43,248 nt of DNA from Burkholderiales bacterium C2 (lineage in GTDB: Bacteria > Pseudomonadota > Gammaproteobacteria > Burkholderiales > Burkholderiaceae_C). The DNA lies in NCBI GenBank assembly GCA_005503085.1, contig SCOI01000030.1:1-43248 (forward strand), given 5' to 3'. Of the stretch, positions 17,968-27,223 are shown one piece after another. The notes under the pieces are model-generated. The model worked only from the letters and a program-made list of their open reading frames with translations, did not search any database and was not told where the DNA came from. Position numbers and translations under genes: made by a program. Position 1 is the first letter of the stretch. The number at the start of each line of letters is the position of its first letter.

Positions 17968-19707
17968 TCATGCGGCCGGCTCCGCCCTCGCCTCGCCCAG
18001 CAAGCCCTGCCAGTACAGCTCGGCCCCCAGCAGCACGGTGCGCATCTGGGTGCGCTGGGCCAGCACAAAAGCCTCGCCATAGACCGTCTCGTCGGGAAAC
18101 TCGGTGATCAGCGTGAAGGGCACGGTCGAGCGGCTGTCGTCCTGGATCAGGCAGGGAATGCCATTGAGCAGCAGCGGCGCCGTGTCCGCATCGACCCAGT
18201 GCGCGCGCCACAGCCGCTGCTGGCGCGCGTTCAGTGCGGCCAGGGCCGGGTCTTGCGCCAGCCCCGCGCTCAGCGCCTCCAGGAAGACCCGGCCATCCCG
18301 CCCGGGGTGCCGACGCAGGATCAGGAAGAAGCCGCGCGGCAGCGCCCAGTCCTCGAAGCCCGGCGGCAGATAGCCGGCAAAAGGCCGGGTCCACTCATGG
18401 GCCGGATAGCCATGCAGGCTGAAATGCAGGCCGGCCCCGGTGCGCGCGATCGCCTGCTGGCGCGCGGCCTTCTCGCCCAGTGCCGGGCTGGCAGCGCCGC
18501 CGCGCGCCTCCAGATCATCGCCCAGTGCGGTGTAGCGCGCCGCGTGGTGCATATGGCGCGGGTTGCTGCGGATCAGGGCCTGGTGCAGGGCCGCGCCGTC
18601 GGGGTTCTCCAGCGCCACCAGCGCGTAATGGGCCTGGTCCTGCTGCTGCAGGATCTGGGTCGCGCGCAGCGCGCCGACCACGCCCGAGCTCTCGTTGGCA
18701 TGCTGGCCGGCGCTGATCACGATGCCGGGCTTCGCGCCACGCCGGTGCAGGCCCGTGACCGGCCGGCCCTGGTGCGACAGGCAGCCAAAGCGCTCGCCCT
18801 GCAGCGGCGCCAGCCAGGCGGCCACCGCCTCGGGCGATAGCGGCGAGTCCTGCGTGGCGAGGTCATCCACCAACAGCGGGTCGGACGGCTGCGTCTGTGC
18901 TGCCGGCGCGCCCAGCACCACCCTGACTCGCGTGCGACCTGTGGCGGCGCGGATGTCCGGGATGATCTGGCCGGGCCGCAGCGTGCGGTCGCCCTGCGGG
19001 CGGCCGGCACGGCGCTGGAACCACTCCAGCACGGCGAAGTAGGAATCCTCGTGCAAGGCCTCGCGGGTGCTGATCAGCTCCTCGCCATAAGGCAGCGCAC
19101 GCTCGATGCCGCCGATCTCGACCTCGATGCGCAGCTGCTCGAAGTACGGTTCGGTTTCGCCCCAGTGATGGCCGGCGACCGCCGCCATCGCCGCCTCGTA
19201 GGCGGCGCGGTAGTCGCAGCCCGCCAGGGCCGCATCCTCGATCAGCTGGCTAGCGCGCCAGCTGCGCCGCCAGGCCTGCGGTGCGAGCCGCTGGTCCATC
19301 GGCACGAAAACAGCGAGCGGAGGCCGGCCATCGACACTGACGCGGGCCTCGGTCGGGGCCAGCGCGGCATCGGTCTCAAAGCCCAGCTCGCCCTCGCCCA
19401 GCAAGGCCGCCAGCGGATAGGCCTCGACCTTGAGCCGCTGCAGCACGGCCGGTGCCACCGTGATCAGCAGCCGCCGCCAGCCGGCCGGCAGCGCCAGCTC
19501 GCCTTCCAGCCAGGCATGCAGCAGCGGCTTGTAGGCGCTGCGGATGCGGGCCGCGATGCCCAGCTCGGCCAGCGCCCGCTCGGCCCCGCGCCGCGCCGCC
19601 TCGTCCTCGAAGACCCAGGCCTCAAGGCGCTCGGGCCGCTCGCGCGCGGCCTGCTCCAGCAGCAGGTCCAGGCTGCGCGGCAGCGTGATGTCCAGCAGAA
19701 CACTCAT
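17968..19707 (-). CDS. M14-type metallocarboxypeptidase-like protein
   Basis: 579-aa protein whose C-terminal half looks like a zinc carboxypeptidase of the M14/succinylglutamate desuccinylase clan: H336 and E339 in ISAGQHANESSG (HxxE), third ligand H432 in FSLHGYPAHEW, and a possible catalytic Glu near LITEFPDETVYG. The N-terminal half (1-320) has no recognised domain and no signal peptide, so the protein is probably cytoplasmic. The substrate is unknown. It stands alone between a small plus-strand gene and the aldo/keto reductase. Confidence 0.75.
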   Translation of the reverse strand: MSVLLDITLPRSLDLLLEQAARERPERLEAWVFEDEAARRGAERALAELGIAARIRSAYKPLLHAWLEGELALPAGWRRLLITVAPAVLQRLKVEAYPLAALLGEGELGFETDAALAPTEARVSVDGRPPLAVFVPMDQRLAPQAWRRSWRASQLIEDAALAGCDYRAAYEAAMAAVAGHHWGETEPYFEQLRIEVEIGGIERALPYGEELISTREALHEDSYFAVLEWFQRRAGRPQGDRTLRPGQIIPDIRAATGRTRVRVVLGAPAAQTQPSDPLLVDDLATQDSPLSPEAVAAWLAPLQGERFGCLSHQGRPVTGLHRRGAKPGIVISAGQHANESSGVVGALRATQILQQQDQAHYALVALENPDGAALHQALIRSNPRHMHHAARYTALGDDLEARGGAASPALGEKAARQQAIARTGAGLHFSLHGYPAHEWTRPFAGYLPPGFEDWALPRGFFLILRRHPGRDGRVFLEALSAGLAQDPALAALNARQQRLWRAHWVDADTAPLLLNGIPCLIQDDSRSTVPFTLITEFPDETVYGEAFVLAQRTQMRTVLLGAELYWQGLLGEARAEPAA

Positions 19708-19927
19708 GGTCGATGGTGAGGTGGTTTGCGTTCGGCTTTATAGCCTCATCTCGTCATCGGCACCGTCGGCAATGCTGCGGTTTTCGCCGCCGGCGAGCGC
19801 GGCTGGCAGCACCGGCTGCATCATCCGCAGCCCCAGGTCTGCGCCGAGCTCGGCCCGGCACACGCCTAGGAGGCTGCGCCCCGGCGCGCTACGATGCCGG
19901 CCCAGCCCACTGCCGCGCAAACGCCCG

Positions 19928-20908
19928 ATGACCACCACCGCCCTGCAACACCCGCTCCCCGACGCCAGCCCCCTGATCTATGGCTGCATGGGCCTGGGCG
20001 GCGGCTGGAACAGCCAGCCGCTGAGCGAGGCCGACATCGACCGCGCGCAGGCCGCCGTCGAGGCGGCCCTCGATATCGGCATCACGCGCTTCGACCATGC
20101 CGACATCTACACCCATGGCAAGGCCGAGGCCTGCTTCGGCGCGCTGTTCAAGCGCCAGCCGGCCTTGCGCCAGCGCCTGCGGCTGCAGAGCAAATGCGGC
20201 ATCCGCTTCGCCGACAAACAGGGGCCGGGCCGCTACGACCTGTCGGCCGCGCACATCGAACGCAGCGTCGAGGCCAGCCTGCAACGCCTGGGCAGCGAAC
20301 GCATCGAGCTTTTGCTGCTGCACCGCCCCGACCCCCTGCTGGAGCCGGCCGAGGTGGCCGAGGCCTTTGCGCGGCTGCGTGCGGCCGGCAAGGTCGGCCA
20401 GCTCGGCGTCTCGAACATGAACGCCGCCCAGATGCAGTGGCTGGCCAGCGCGCTGGACGCGCCGCTGGCGGCCAACCAGCTGGAGCTGAGCCTGGCCCGG
20501 CTCGACGCCATCGAGGCCGGCACCTGCTTCAACGACACCCAGGCCCTGCAGCGCCCGGGCAGCCTGGCCTGGGCCGGCACGCTCGAATACTGCCAGCGCG
20601 AACGCATCCCGGTGCAGGCCTGGGGCGCGCTGGCCCAGGGCCTCTACAGCGGCCGCGCGGGCGCCGATGCGGCGCCGGCCGTGACCCGCAGCGCCGCGCT
20701 GGTGCGCGAGCTCGCCGAGCAGCATGCCACCGCGCCGGAGAGCATTGTGCTGGCCTGGCTGATGCGTCACCCGGCCGGCATCCAGCCGGTCATCGGCACG
20801 GCCGACCCGGTGCGCATCCGCGCCTGCGGCGATGCCGCGCGCATCCGGCTCAGCCGGGAGGACTGGTATGCGCTCTATGTCGCGGCGCGCGGCCAGGCCC
20901 TGCCCTGA
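19928..20908 (+). CDS. Aldo/keto reductase (YdhF-like)
   Basis: NADPH-dependent carbonyl reductase with a TIM barrel, 326 aa. The catalytic tetrad is visible: D and Y in RFDHADIYTHGKAE, K in QSKCGI, H in LLLLHRPDPLLEP. The family motif GKVGQLGVSNM and late PVIGTADPVRI are present. It resembles E. coli YdhF. The open frame continues far upstream but homology starts at MTTTALQHPLPDASPLIYG, so ATG 19928 is used. The physiological substrate is not predictable. Confidence 0.9.
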   Translation: MTTTALQHPLPDASPLIYGCMGLGGGWNSQPLSEADIDRAQAAVEAALDIGITRFDHADIYTHGKAEACFGALFKRQPALRQRLRLQSKCGIRFADKQGPGRYDLSAAHIERSVEASLQRLGSERIELLLLHRPDPLLEPAEVAEAFARLRAAGKVGQLGVSNMNAAQMQWLASALDAPLAANQLELSLARLDAIEAGTCFNDTQALQRPGSLAWAGTLEYCQRERIPVQAWGALAQGLYSGRAGADAAPAVTRSAALVRELAEQHATAPESIVLAWLMRHPAGIQPVIGTADPVRIRACGDAARIRLSREDWYALYVAARGQALP

Positions 20909-21059
20909 CGACGGCGCCAGCCACCGCCGCGCGCTGGCGGCCGAGCTGATCGACGCCAACGACGCGGACCCGGCCTGATACGGCCCAGGCTTGTTTCGAG
21001 CACAAGCTTATGCGTACAGCTTCGTTGGCCGGTCTCGGCGCTGATCGAACAATCGGCCG

Positions 21060-21322
21060 ATGCCGTCCTTCGATCCCTCTCTGCGCCTGTCGCCCGCCCG
21101 CGTCGCTGACGCCAGCCCGCGCTGGCTGCGGCCGCGCTGGTGGCCGGCGATGTAGCGGCCGCGCTGCGTGAACTGATCGCCAGCGGCGAGATCTGGGGCC
21201 ACACCTGGATCAGCCTGCAGCGGGTGCTGGGCGGTTTCGCCCTCGGCCTGGGGGCAGGTCTTGCGCTGGGTGTGGCGATGGGCCTGTCGCCACTGCTGAA
21301 GGACGATGTGTATCCCAGCTAT
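21060..21322 (+). pseudogene. Remnant of an SsuC/TauC-type ABC permease gene
   Basis: From ATG 21060 the frame reads MPSFDPSLRLSPARV, then WLRP, and stops; after a frame change near 21,145 a second frame continues VAAALRELIASGEIWGHTWI and SLQRVLGGFALGLGAGLALG. These are the N-terminal and first transmembrane parts of aliphatic sulfonate/taurine permeases. The first membrane helix and everything after GLSP are missing, so the gene cannot work. The second frame runs without a stop into the methionine-binding remnant, suggesting an internal deletion joined two transporter genes. Confidence 0.6.
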
Positions 21323-22018
21323 ATGAACAACACCAAACGCATCGCCCTCAAGACGCTGGTCGCCCTGAGCCTCGCCGCCACCGGCCTGGCCCAGGCCCAG
21401 ATCGCCGAGGTCCCCAAGAAGGTGGCCGAGCGCGAGGGCCTGCGCCTGCTGATCGTCGAGTTCGCCTACTACATCCAGCCCAATGCGGCGCTGGACGCTG
21501 GCGATGTGCAGACCAACAGCTTCCAGCACCCGCCCTTTCTGCCAAGCCAGATCCAGGCGCGCGGCTACAAGTTCAGCGCGATCGGCAACATCGTGACCGC
21601 ACCGATGGGCTTCTACTCGAAGACGTACAAATCGCTGGCCGATCTGCCCAGAGGTGCCAAGGTGGGCATCCAGAACGATCCCAGCAACAGTGGCCGCGGC
21701 TGAATGTGCTAGCCCAGGCCGGCCTGATCAAGCTCAAGCCCACGGCCGGTATCAGCGCCACATTGGCTGACATCGCCGAGAACCCGCGCGGTCTGCAGAT
21801 CATCCAGGTCGAGGCCGCTGCCGCGCACGCTGGATGATCTGGACGCCAATGCCATCAACACCAATTACGGGGTGCAGGCCGGCCTGCTGCCCAGCCGCGA
21901 CGCGATCGAGGACAAGGACAAGCCCTGGGTGGCCGCCCTGGTCAAGGCCTTCCAGTCGCCCGAGGTGCGCAGCTTTGTCGAGACCAGCCTGAAGGGCTCG
22001 CTGATCCCGGCTTTCTAG
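21323..22018 (+). pseudogene. Decayed MetQ/NlpA-type methionine-binding protein gene
   Basis: Opens with a signal peptide (MNNTKRIALKTLVALSLAAT...AQAQ) and shows MetQ features: EFAYYIQPNAALDAGDVQTN, NDPSNSGRG, LADIAENPRGLQIIQV, NAINTNYGVQAGLLPSRDAI, and it ends SFVETSLKGSLIPAF. Breaks: the mature N-terminus with the usual VGVTAGPHA segment is missing in frame; a stop at 21701-21703 follows SGRG, repaired by one added base; a second shift is needed near 21,825; and about 18 residues are lost before DKDKPWV. At least two frameshifts and two deletions make it a clear pseudogene. It lies just upstream of the sulfate uptake operon. Confidence 0.8.
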
Positions 22019-22033
22019 CCATAGCTCTTTTTC

Positions 22034-22093
22034 AGAAGTGCTTATTCCGGATAAACAAATACCAAAACTATCGTTCCGCGAATAAGCGCTTCT
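22034..22093 (+). promoter_or_regulatory. 14-bp inverted repeat in the sbp-cysUWA promoter region (possible CysB/Cbl site)
   Basis: Arms AGAAGTGCTTATTC (22034-22047) and, on the other strand, AGAAGCGCTTATTC (22080-22093) match at 13 of 14 positions, with a 32-bp AT-rich centre. The stretch is much more AT-rich than its surroundings and sits 55-114 bp upstream of sbp. LysR regulators bind such dyads, and a CysB-family gene ends this operon, so it is a good candidate for the sulfur-limitation control site. Confidence 0.45.
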
Positions 22094-22100
22094 TGGCACT

Positions 22101-22131
22101 CTGCAGGTCTTCGCATCAGCAAGACCTGCGG
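22101..22131 (+). promoter_or_regulatory. Stable hairpin in the sbp leader
   Basis: GCAGGTCTT (22103-22111) pairs perfectly with AAGACCTGC (22121-22129) around a 9-nt loop; a G-U and a C-G pair extend it to 11 bp. It ends 16 nt before the sbp ATG, which lacks a clear Shine-Dalgarno. It may control translation or mRNA stability; no T-run follows, so it is not a terminator. Confidence 0.45.
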
Positions 22132-22147
22132 GTCGCACAAGAAAACC

Positions 22148-23140
22148 ATGCTCACAAAGTCGATCACGACCCTGGCCCTGGGTCTTGCACTCGCCCTGCC
22201 GGCTCTGGCCCAGGACGCCCTGCTGAACGTCTCCTACGATGTCAGCCGCGAACTCTACAAGGACGTCAACCCGGCTTTCAGCAAGTATTGGCAGGCCAAG
22301 AGCGGCAAGGCCATCACGGTCAACCAGTCCCACGGTGGCTCCAGCCGCCAGGCGCTGGCGGTGGCCAGCGGCCTGGATGCGGACGTGATCACGATGAATC
22401 AGGCCTCAGACCTGGACTTCCTGGTCGAGAAGGACATCATTCGCAAGGACTGGCGCCAGGCCTTCCCGCAGGGCGCCGCCCCCTACACCAGCGTGACCGT
22501 CTTCCTGGTGCGCAAGGGCAACCCCAAGGGCATCAAGGACTGGGCCGACCTGACCAAGCCCGGCACCGGCGTGATCGTGCCCAACCCCAAGACCTCGGGC
22601 AATGGCCGCTACACCTATCTGGCGGCCTGGGGCAGCGTGATCGCCAAGGGCGGTAACGAGGCCCAGGCGCGCGATTTCGTCGCCAAGCTGCTGGCCAACG
22701 TGCCGGTGCTGGACGGCGGCGGCCGCGGCGCCACCACCACCTTCACGCAGCGCGATATCGGCGATGTGCTGGTGACCTTCGAGAACGAGGCCGAGCTGAT
22801 CGAGAATGAGTTCGGCAAGGGCAAGTACGAGGTGGTCTACCCCAGCATCACGATCTCGGCCGAGGCGCCGGTGGCGATCAACGAGAAGGTCGTCGCGAAG
22901 AAGAACTCGGGCGAGGCCGCCCGCGCCTACCTCAGCTTCCTGTTCAGCCCCGAGGGCCAGGAAATCCTCGCCAAGCACAACTTCCGCCCCCGCGACGCCG
23001 AGGTGGCCAAACGCCACGCGGCGCGCTTCCCGGCCGTCAAGACCTTCACGGTCGACTCGCTGCTGGGCGGTTGGCCGGCCGTGGTCAAGACCCATTTCGC
23101 CGATGGCGGCATCTATGACCAGCTGGTCCTGAAACGCTGA
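22148..23140 (+). CDS. sbp: Sulfate/thiosulfate ABC transporter, periplasmic binding protein
   Basis: Periplasmic receptor of the CysUWA importer. The 330-aa protein has a signal peptide (1-21, cleaved after ALAQ), then the sulfate-binding motifs [37 protein letters not shown] and [14 protein letters not shown]. Length fits Sbp/CysP; I cannot separate sulfate from thiosulfate preference. First gene of the plus-strand run sbp-cysU-cysW-cysA-cysB; its TGA overlaps the next ATG (TGATG). Confidence 0.95.
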   Translation: MLTKSITTLALGLALALPALAQDALLNVSYDVSRELYKDVNPAFSKYWQAKSGKAITVNQSHGGSSRQALAVASGLDADVITMNQASDLDFLVEKDIIRKDWRQAFPQGAAPYTSVTVFLVRKGNPKGIKDWADLTKPGTGVIVPNPKTSGNGRYTYLAAWGSVIAKGGNEAQARDFVAKLLANVPVLDGGGRGATTTFTQRDIGDVLVTFENEAELIENEFGKGKYEVVYPSITISAEAPVAINEKVVAKKNSGEAARAYLSFLFSPEGQEILAKHNFRPRDAEVAKRHAARFPAVKTFTVDSLLGGWPAVVKTHFADGGIYDQLVLKR

Positions 23141-24018
23141 TGAATACCGTCGTCCTGAGCGGCGCGCCGAGCACGGCGCCCCTGCGCCGGCCGCGCCGGG
23201 TCCTGCCCGGCTTCGCGCCCACGCTGGGTTTTACCGTCTTCTATCTGTCGCTGATCGTGCTGATTCCGCTGTCGGCGGTCTTCATCAAGGCCGGCGGCCA
23301 TGGTTTCGAGGCCTTCTGGGCGGCGGCCACCGCGCCGCGCGTCGTGGCCTCCTACCAGCTCAGCTTCGGCACCTCGCTGCTGGCGGCCCTGATCAATCTG
23401 GTCTTCGGCCTGATCCTGGCCTGGTCCCTGGTGCGCTACGAGTTCCCGGGCAAGAAGCTGGTCGACGCGCTGGTCGATCTGCCGTTTGCGCTGCCCACCG
23501 CGGTGGCCGGCATCGCGCTGACCGCGCTCTATGCCGGCAATGGCTGGATAGGCTCGCTGCTCGCCCCTTACGGCATCAAGATCGCCTTCACGCCGCTGGG
23601 CATCCTGATCGCGCTGATCTTCATCGGCCTGCCCTTTGTCGTGCGCACGGTGCAGCCGGTGCTGGAGGATATGGAGACCGAGCTGGAGGAGGCGGCGGCG
23701 GCGCTGGGCGCGCATCGCTGGCAGACCTTCCGGCTGGTGGTGCTGCCGATGCTGCTGCCGGCCCTGCTGACCGGCTTCGCGCTGGCCTTTGCCCGCGCCG
23801 TCGGCGAGTACGGCTCGGTGATCTTCATTGCCGGCAATATCCCGATGGTCAGCGAGATCACGCCGCTGATGATCATCGCCAAGCTCGAACAGTATGACTA
23901 TGTGGGCGCGACCTCGATCGCGGCCGTGATGCTGATCTTCTCCTTTGTGCTGCTACTGGCCATCAACGGCCTGCAGGCCTGGAGCTCGCGTCGCAACGGA
24001 CAACAAGGAAAACGCTGA
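23140..24018 (+). CDS. cysU: Sulfate ABC transporter permease CysU (CysT)
   Basis: One of the two membrane subunits of the sulfate importer, 292 aa, about six membrane segments. It carries the ATPase-coupling EAA loop [20 protein letters not shown] and the CysT segment [15 protein letters not shown]. Translationally coupled at both ends (TGATG with sbp and with cysW). Confidence 0.94.
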   Translation: MNTVVLSGAPSTAPLRRPRRVLPGFAPTLGFTVFYLSLIVLIPLSAVFIKAGGHGFEAFWAAATAPRVVASYQLSFGTSLLAALINLVFGLILAWSLVRYEFPGKKLVDALVDLPFALPTAVAGIALTALYAGNGWIGSLLAPYGIKIAFTPLGILIALIFIGLPFVVRTVQPVLEDMETELEEAAAALGAHRWQTFRLVVLPMLLPALLTGFALAFARAVGEYGSVIFIAGNIPMVSEITPLMIIAKLEQYDYVGATSIAAVMLIFSFVLLLAINGLQAWSSRRNGQQGKR

Positions 24019-24911
24019 TGGCCGGCGCCGCTGCATCGACCCTGACCGTGGCCCGCAAGCCCGGTGGTCTCTATCAAAACAATCCCGCCACCCGCGAGGC
24101 GCCCTGGGTGCGTCGCACCCTGCTGACCCTGGGTCTGGGCTTCTTCCTGCTGTTCCTGGTGCTGCCGCTGCTGACGGTCTTCATCGAGGCCTTGCGCAAG
24201 GGCTGGGCCGTCTATCTCGCGGCGCTGCTGGAGCCCTATGCGGTCTCGGCCATCAAGCTGACCCTGCTCGCCGCAGCGATCTCGCTGCCTTTGAACCTGG
24301 TGTTCGGCGTCAGCGCGGCCTGGGCCATCGCCAAGCACGACTTCCGCGGCAAGCAGCTGCTGATCACCTTGATCGACCTGCCCTTCTCGGTCTCGCCGGT
24401 GGTGGCCGGCCTGGTCTTCGTGCTGCTGTTCGGCGCTCAGGGCTGGTTCGGCCCGTGGCTGCAGGGCCATGACCTGAAGATCATCTTCGCGGTGCCGGGC
24501 ATCGTGCTGGCCACCGTATTCGTGACCTTTCCCTTCATCGCCCGCGAGCTGATCCCGCTGATGCAGGCCCAGGGCCGCGACGAGGAGGAAGCCGCCACCG
24601 TGCTGGGCGCTTCGGGCTGGCAGACCTTCTGGCGCGTCACCCTGCCCAATATCAAGTGGGGCCTGCTCTACGGCGTGATCTTGTGCAATGCGCGGGCGAT
24701 GGGCGAGTTCGGTGCGGTCTCGGTGGTCTCGGGCCATATCCGCGGCTACACCAATACCCTGCCGCTGCACGTCGAGATCCTCTATAACGAGTACCAGTTC
24801 GCCGCCGCCTTCGCGGTGGCCTCGCTGCTGGCCCTGCTGGCCCTGCTGACCCTGGTCATCAAGCAAATCGTCGAGTGGAAAGCCCACTCCCAAGTCAAGG
24901 AAGCGCCATGA
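24018..24911 (+). CDS. cysW: Sulfate ABC transporter permease CysW
   Basis: Second membrane subunit of the sulfate importer, 297 aa, about six membrane segments. EAA loop [20 protein letters not shown] and the CysW segment [20 protein letters not shown] are present. Overlaps cysU (TGATG) and cysA (ATGA). Confidence 0.94.
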   Translation: MAGAAASTLTVARKPGGLYQNNPATREAPWVRRTLLTLGLGFFLLFLVLPLLTVFIEALRKGWAVYLAALLEPYAVSAIKLTLLAAAISLPLNLVFGVSAAWAIAKHDFRGKQLLITLIDLPFSVSPVVAGLVFVLLFGAQGWFGPWLQGHDLKIIFAVPGIVLATVFVTFPFIARELIPLMQAQGRDEEEAATVLGASGWQTFWRVTLPNIKWGLLYGVILCNARAMGEFGAVSVVSGHIRGYTNTLPLHVEILYNEYQFAAAFAVASLLALLALLTLVIKQIVEWKAHSQVKEAP

Positions 24912-25960
24912 GCATCCAGGTCCGCAACATCCACAAATCCTTCGGCAGCTTCACCGCCCTCGGCGACGTCTCGCTGGACTTCCCGACCGGCGAGCTGGTC
25001 GCGCTGCTGGGCCCCTCGGGCTGCGGCAAGACCACCCTGCTGCGCATCATCGCCGGTCTGGAGACGGCCGACCGGGGCCAGGTCTTGCTGGAAGGCGAGG
25101 ACGCCTCCGACACCCATGTGCGCGAGCGCCAGGTCGGCTTCGTGTTCCAGCATTACGCGCTGTTCCGCCATATGACGGTGTTCGACAACGTCGCTTTCGG
25201 CCTGCGCGTCAAGCCGCGCAAGGAACGCCCCAGTGAGAGCGAGATCAAGAAGAAGGTTCATGAGCTGCTGAATCTGGTGCAGCTGGACTGGCTGGCCGAC
25301 CGCTACCCGCCGCAGCTCAGCGGCGGCCAGCGCCAGCGCATCGCGCTGGCCCGGGCGCTGGCGGTGGAGCCGCGCGTGCTGCTGCTCGACGAGCCCTTCG
25401 GCGCGCTCGATGCGAAAGTGCGCAAGGAGCTGCGCCGCTGGCTGCGCCGGCTGCACGACGATCTGCACATCACCAGCATCTTCGTGACCCATGACCAGGA
25501 AGAAGCGCTGGAGGTGGCCGACCGCGTGGTGCTGATGGACCATGGCAAGGTCGAGCAGATCGGCACGCCGGCCGAGGTCTACGAGCGCCCGGCCACGCCT
25601 TTTGTCTACGGCTTTCTCGGTGCGGTCAATCGCTTCGAGGGTCGCGCCGAGGGGGCGCTGGTGCATATCGGCGACCATCAGTTGAACCATGGCCTCAGCC
25701 ATGTGCCCAGCGGCAAGGTGCAGGCCTATGCACGCCCGCATGAGCTGCAGATCCTGACCAGCGGCGACGGCCCCGGCATCGCTGCGACCGTCGATCGGGT
25801 GCTGAGCTTCGGCGCCGCCAGCCGGGTCGAGCTGACCGGCCCGGGCGGCCAGCCGCTGGAAGCCGAGCTCAGCCGCGAGCATGCCGCCACCCTGAACCTG
25901 CGGTCCGGCCAGCAGGTCCGCCTGCAGGCCTCGCGCCTGAGCCTGTTCGACGCCGCCTGA
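24908..25960 (+). CDS. cysA: Sulfate ABC transporter ATPase CysA
   Basis: Energises sulfate import. The 350-aa protein has Walker [11 protein letters not shown]-loop region [15 protein letters not shown], signature [15 protein letters not shown], Walker [13 protein letters not shown] and H-loop [13 protein letters not shown], followed by a C-terminal TOBE-like domain (about 240-350). The open frame begins a little upstream, but ATG 24908 in the ATGA overlap with cysW matches the family start [13 protein letters not shown]. Confidence 0.95.
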   Translation: MSIQVRNIHKSFGSFTALGDVSLDFPTGELVALLGPSGCGKTTLLRIIAGLETADRGQVLLEGEDASDTHVRERQVGFVFQHYALFRHMTVFDNVAFGLRVKPRKERPSESEIKKKVHELLNLVQLDWLADRYPPQLSGGQRQRIALARALAVEPRVLLLDEPFGALDAKVRKELRRWLRRLHDDLHITSIFVTHDQEEALEVADRVVLMDHGKVEQIGTPAEVYERPATPFVYGFLGAVNRFEGRAEGALVHIGDHQLNHGLSHVPSGKVQAYARPHELQILTSGDGPGIAATVDRVLSFGAASRVELTGPGGQPLEAELSREHAATLNLRSGQQVRLQASRLSLFDAA

Positions 25961-25971
25961 GTCCTTTCACC

Positions 25972-26895
25972 ATGAATTTCCAGCAACTGCGCATCATCCG
26001 CGAGGCGGTCCAGCAGAACTTCAACCTCACCGATGTGGCCGAGGCGCTGTTCACCTCGCAGTCGGGCGTCAGCAAGCACATCAAGGACCTGGAGGACGAG
26101 TTGGGCGTGGCGCTGTTCGTGCGCCATGGCAAGCGCTTGCTGGGCCTGACCGCGCCCGGCAAGGAGCTGGCCGTGATCGTCGAGCGCATGCTGCTCGATG
26201 CCAAGAACATCAAGCGCCTGGCCGAGCAGTTCGCCGACGCCGATGTCGGCCAGCTGAGCATCGCCACCACCCACACCCAGGCCCGTTATGCCCTGCCGCA
26301 GGTGGTGGCGCGCTTCAAGGCCGCCTACCCCAAGGTCCATCTGGTGCTGCACCAGGGCAGCCCGGCCGAGATCGTCGCGCTGCTGGAGTCCGGCGAGGCC
26401 GACATCGGCATCGCCACCGAGGCGCTGGGCAAGAACAATGCCTTCGTCACCTTCCCCTTCTACGACTGGCACCATGCGGTGGTCGTGCCCCAGGGCCATG
26501 CACTGGCGCAGTCGAGTGCGTTGACCCTGGAGCAGATCGCCGAGCACCCGCTGATCACCTATCACCAGGGCTATACCGGCCGCGAGCGCATCGATGCGAC
26601 CTTCGTCAAGGCCGGCCTGGCGCCGGACCTGGTGATGTCGGCGCTGGACGCCGATGTGATCAAGACCTATGTGCAGGTGGGACTGGGCGTCGGCATCATC
26701 GCGGCGATGGCCTTCGAGCCGCAGCGCGACCAGGGCTTGCAGCTGCTCAGCGCCGCCCATCTGTTTGAAGCCAACACCACCCATATCGCGCTCAAGCGCG
26801 GCCACTACCTGCGCGGCTACGCCTATCGCTTTCTGCAGGAGTGCGTGGCCGACCTCAGCGAGGACGCGGTGCGCGCCGCACTGAGCGAGGCCTGA
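25972..26895 (+). CDS. cysB: CysB/Cbl-type LysR regulator of sulfur assimilation
   Basis: LysR-family transcription factor, 307 aa. The N-terminal winged helix reads MNFQQLRIIREAVQQNFNLT, then AEALFTSQSGVSKHIKDLED, the pattern of CysB/Cbl rather than general LysR proteins; residues 90-300 are the effector domain, with SIATTHTQARYALP near its start. In enterobacteria CysB activates sulfate uptake and senses O/N-acetylserine. It is the last gene of the sulfate cluster, 11 bp after cysA, so it may autoregulate its own operon. Cbl cannot be excluded. Confidence 0.9.
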   Translation: MNFQQLRIIREAVQQNFNLTDVAEALFTSQSGVSKHIKDLEDELGVALFVRHGKRLLGLTAPGKELAVIVERMLLDAKNIKRLAEQFADADVGQLSIATTHTQARYALPQVVARFKAAYPKVHLVLHQGSPAEIVALLESGEADIGIATEALGKNNAFVTFPFYDWHHAVVVPQGHALAQSSALTLEQIAEHPLITYHQGYTGRERIDATFVKAGLAPDLVMSALDADVIKTYVQVGLGVGIIAAMAFEPQRDQGLQLLSAAHLFEANTTHIALKRGHYLRGYAYRFLQECVADLSEDAVRAALSEA

Positions 26896-26987
26896 GCGGT
26901 GACCATGCACGCCCGAGACCCGATGGCTCGGCGCTCTGCAAACTGAGGAATATTCCCAGGCCGAGGATATCGACAGCAGAAAAGACG

Positions 26988-27027
26988 AAGGGCTTAGCAG
27001 TTTTCACCGCTAAGCCCTTGATTTTTT
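26988..27027. terminator. Terminator after cysB, also downstream of the tRNA-His remnant
   Basis: Perfect 11-bp stem AAGGGCTTAGC / GCTAAGCCCTT with a 10-nt loop, followed on the plus strand by six T (27022-27027) and on the minus strand by a shorter pyrimidine run. It closes the sulfate operon and, on the minus strand, would have been the natural terminator of tRNA-His. Confidence 0.88.
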
Positions 27028-27073
27028 GGGGTGGCTGATGGGACTCGAACCCACGACAACAGGAATCACAATC
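27027..27073 (-). other. Attachment site: 3' half of a tRNA-His gene (att scar)
   Basis: The minus strand holds the anticodon loop (TTGTGAT, anticodon GTG), variable region, TPsiC arm (GTGGGTTCGAGTCCCA) and acceptor end with CCA of tRNA-His, but no D-arm or 5' acceptor strand; the sequence changes abruptly after 27073. In my recollection of the normal gene the anticodon stem would pair perfectly, whereas here it has a mismatch. A truncated tRNA 3' end at the border of phage genes is the usual product of integrase recombination; the intact tRNA-His should lie at the far prophage end, outside the window. Confidence 0.8.
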
Positions 27074-27206
27074 TTGTGCAACAAGTGAGTATTTGCGCGG
27101 CTTTGCGGCCAACTTTTTGGAATATATACCGGTTTCGGGCTCACATTTTCAAAGGCCCAGGGGAATCCTGTTCCAAGGTTTTCGGGGGCCGGTGCGGTGG
27201 CGATTG

Positions 27207-27222
27207 CTGTATAAATCAACAG
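27207..27222 (+). promoter_or_regulatory. LexA-type SOS box over the promoter of the first prophage gene
   Basis: CTGTATAAATCAACAG fits the CTGT-N8-ACAG LexA consensus and matches the ideal CTGT(AT)4ACAG at 13 of 16 positions. It covers a possible -10 (TATAAA, 27210-27215) and ends 1 bp before the ATG at 27224, so bound LexA would block the promoter. Confidence 0.55.
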
Positions 27223-27223
27223 C

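Noticed and set aside
20989-21007. Hairpin GCTTGT/ACAAGC after the aldo/keto reductase
   Set aside because: Short 6-bp stem with no T-run; not convincing as a terminator.
20909-21059. Possible further gene remnant before the permease pseudogene
   Set aside because: A 23-codon open stretch ends in a stop but matches nothing I recognise; too short to call.
27027-27110. Complete tRNA-His gene
   Set aside because: No D-arm or 5' acceptor strand follows and the anticodon stem has a mismatch, so only the 3' half is present.
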